Origin: Prorocentrum cordatum
Lineage: Eukaryota; Sar; Dinophyceae; Prorocentrales; Prorocentraceae
Direction of reading: 5' to 3'
Assembly: GCA_963575745.1 (NCBI GenBank)
Contig: CAUYUJ010015288.1
Coordinates: forward strand, 133,348-163,347
DNA: 30,000 bases
How positions within the stretch are numbered: position 1 is the first letter of the stretch; each line of letters opens with the position of its first letter. The notes under the pieces are model-generated. The model had not been told where the DNA came from. It saw only the letters and a list, made by a program, of their open reading frames with translations, and did not search any database. Below, one piece after another: positions 29,784 to 30,000 of the stretch. Both the position numbers and the translations under genes were made by a program.

Positions 29784-29827
29784 GATTGTTGTTGTTGTTG
29801 TTGTTGTTGCTGGTTGTTGTCGTCGTC
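29784..29827 (+). repeat. (TTG)n tract 8
   Basis: A short TTG run with one GCTGG break, changing to GTC x2 before the GC-rich satellite. Confidence 0.9.
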
Positions 29828-30000
29828 CCCCCCGCGACCCAGCCGACCCACCCGCGACCCACCCGCGACCCACCCGCGACACACCCCGCGACCCGCCCGC
29901 GACCCACCCGCGACCCACCCGCGACCCACCCGCGACCCGGCCCGCGACCCACCCGCGACCCTTTCGCGACCCACCCCGCCACCCGCCCGCGACCCACCCG
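29828..30000 (+). repeat. 11-bp GC-rich satellite, consensus GCGACCCACCC
   Basis: About 15 head-to-tail units with small variants (ACACACC, CGCCC, TTTC), continuing past the window end. Minus-strand Gly/Arg/Val/Trp frames are by-products. Confidence 0.92.

Noticed and set aside
28807-29974. ~300-codon frames on both strands across the 84-bp array
   Set aside because: 84 is a multiple of three, so openness is inherited from unit to unit; no recognisable domain on either strand.

Overview
This window looks like nuclear DNA of a eukaryote with a very large, repeat-saturated genome, most likely a dinoflagellate (Suessiales or Prorocentrales type). The grounds are GC-rich coding stretches, kilobase-long trinucleotide and hexanucleotide satellites, abundant (TTG)n tracts of the kind I recall being described for Polarella glacialis, no operon-like gene packing, and sparse genes. 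No dinoflagellate spliced-leader sequence, tRNA or rRNA was seen, so this placement is an inference.

Layout. 1-2.8 kb: the only gene I recognise, the C-terminal part of a superfamily-1 (UPF1-like) helicase that enters from the left edge and then continues through several frame breaks. 2.8-3.4 kb: GC-rich DNA with a tandem duplication. 3.7-7.6 kb: a (GAC)37 tract, three blocks of a ~10-11 bp CTTGGGG-type repeat, a degenerate triplet tract and a 12-bp repeat, with one unrecognised ORF at 5.0-5.6 kb. 7.6-11.4 kb: mostly unique DNA with weak coding signals and a 147-bp foldback at 9,884-10,030. 11.5-12.5 kb: a GAT satellite. 12.5-15.6 kb: GC-rich DNA, a TCC tract and a second foldback with 37-bp perfect arms (14,501-14,712). 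15.6-17.1 kb: a GAT/GAG satellite with higher-order duplication. 17.3-20.4 kb: a short open coding-like stretch, GAC and GGA tracts and two more CTTGGGG blocks.

The most striking part is 20.6-30 kb. It is a chain of modules separated by (TTG)n tracts, all in one orientation. Four modules are copies of one ~763-bp element (A-D). The others hold a 21-bp minisatellite plus GAT satellite plus 33-bp minisatellite, a ~1.1-kb array of a 32-bp unit that carries a 7-bp-stem hairpin, an 84-bp repeat in three-unit higher-order form, and a GC-rich 11-bp satellite. Copies A-D are mosaics of one another, which points to exchange between modules. On the minus strand the 763-bp element ends in an AATAAA-containing segment followed by (AAC)n, which would suit a non-autonomous retroelement with a simple-repeat tail.

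No set of genes here can be said to work together; apart from the helicase, most long open frames are by-products of triplet repeats.
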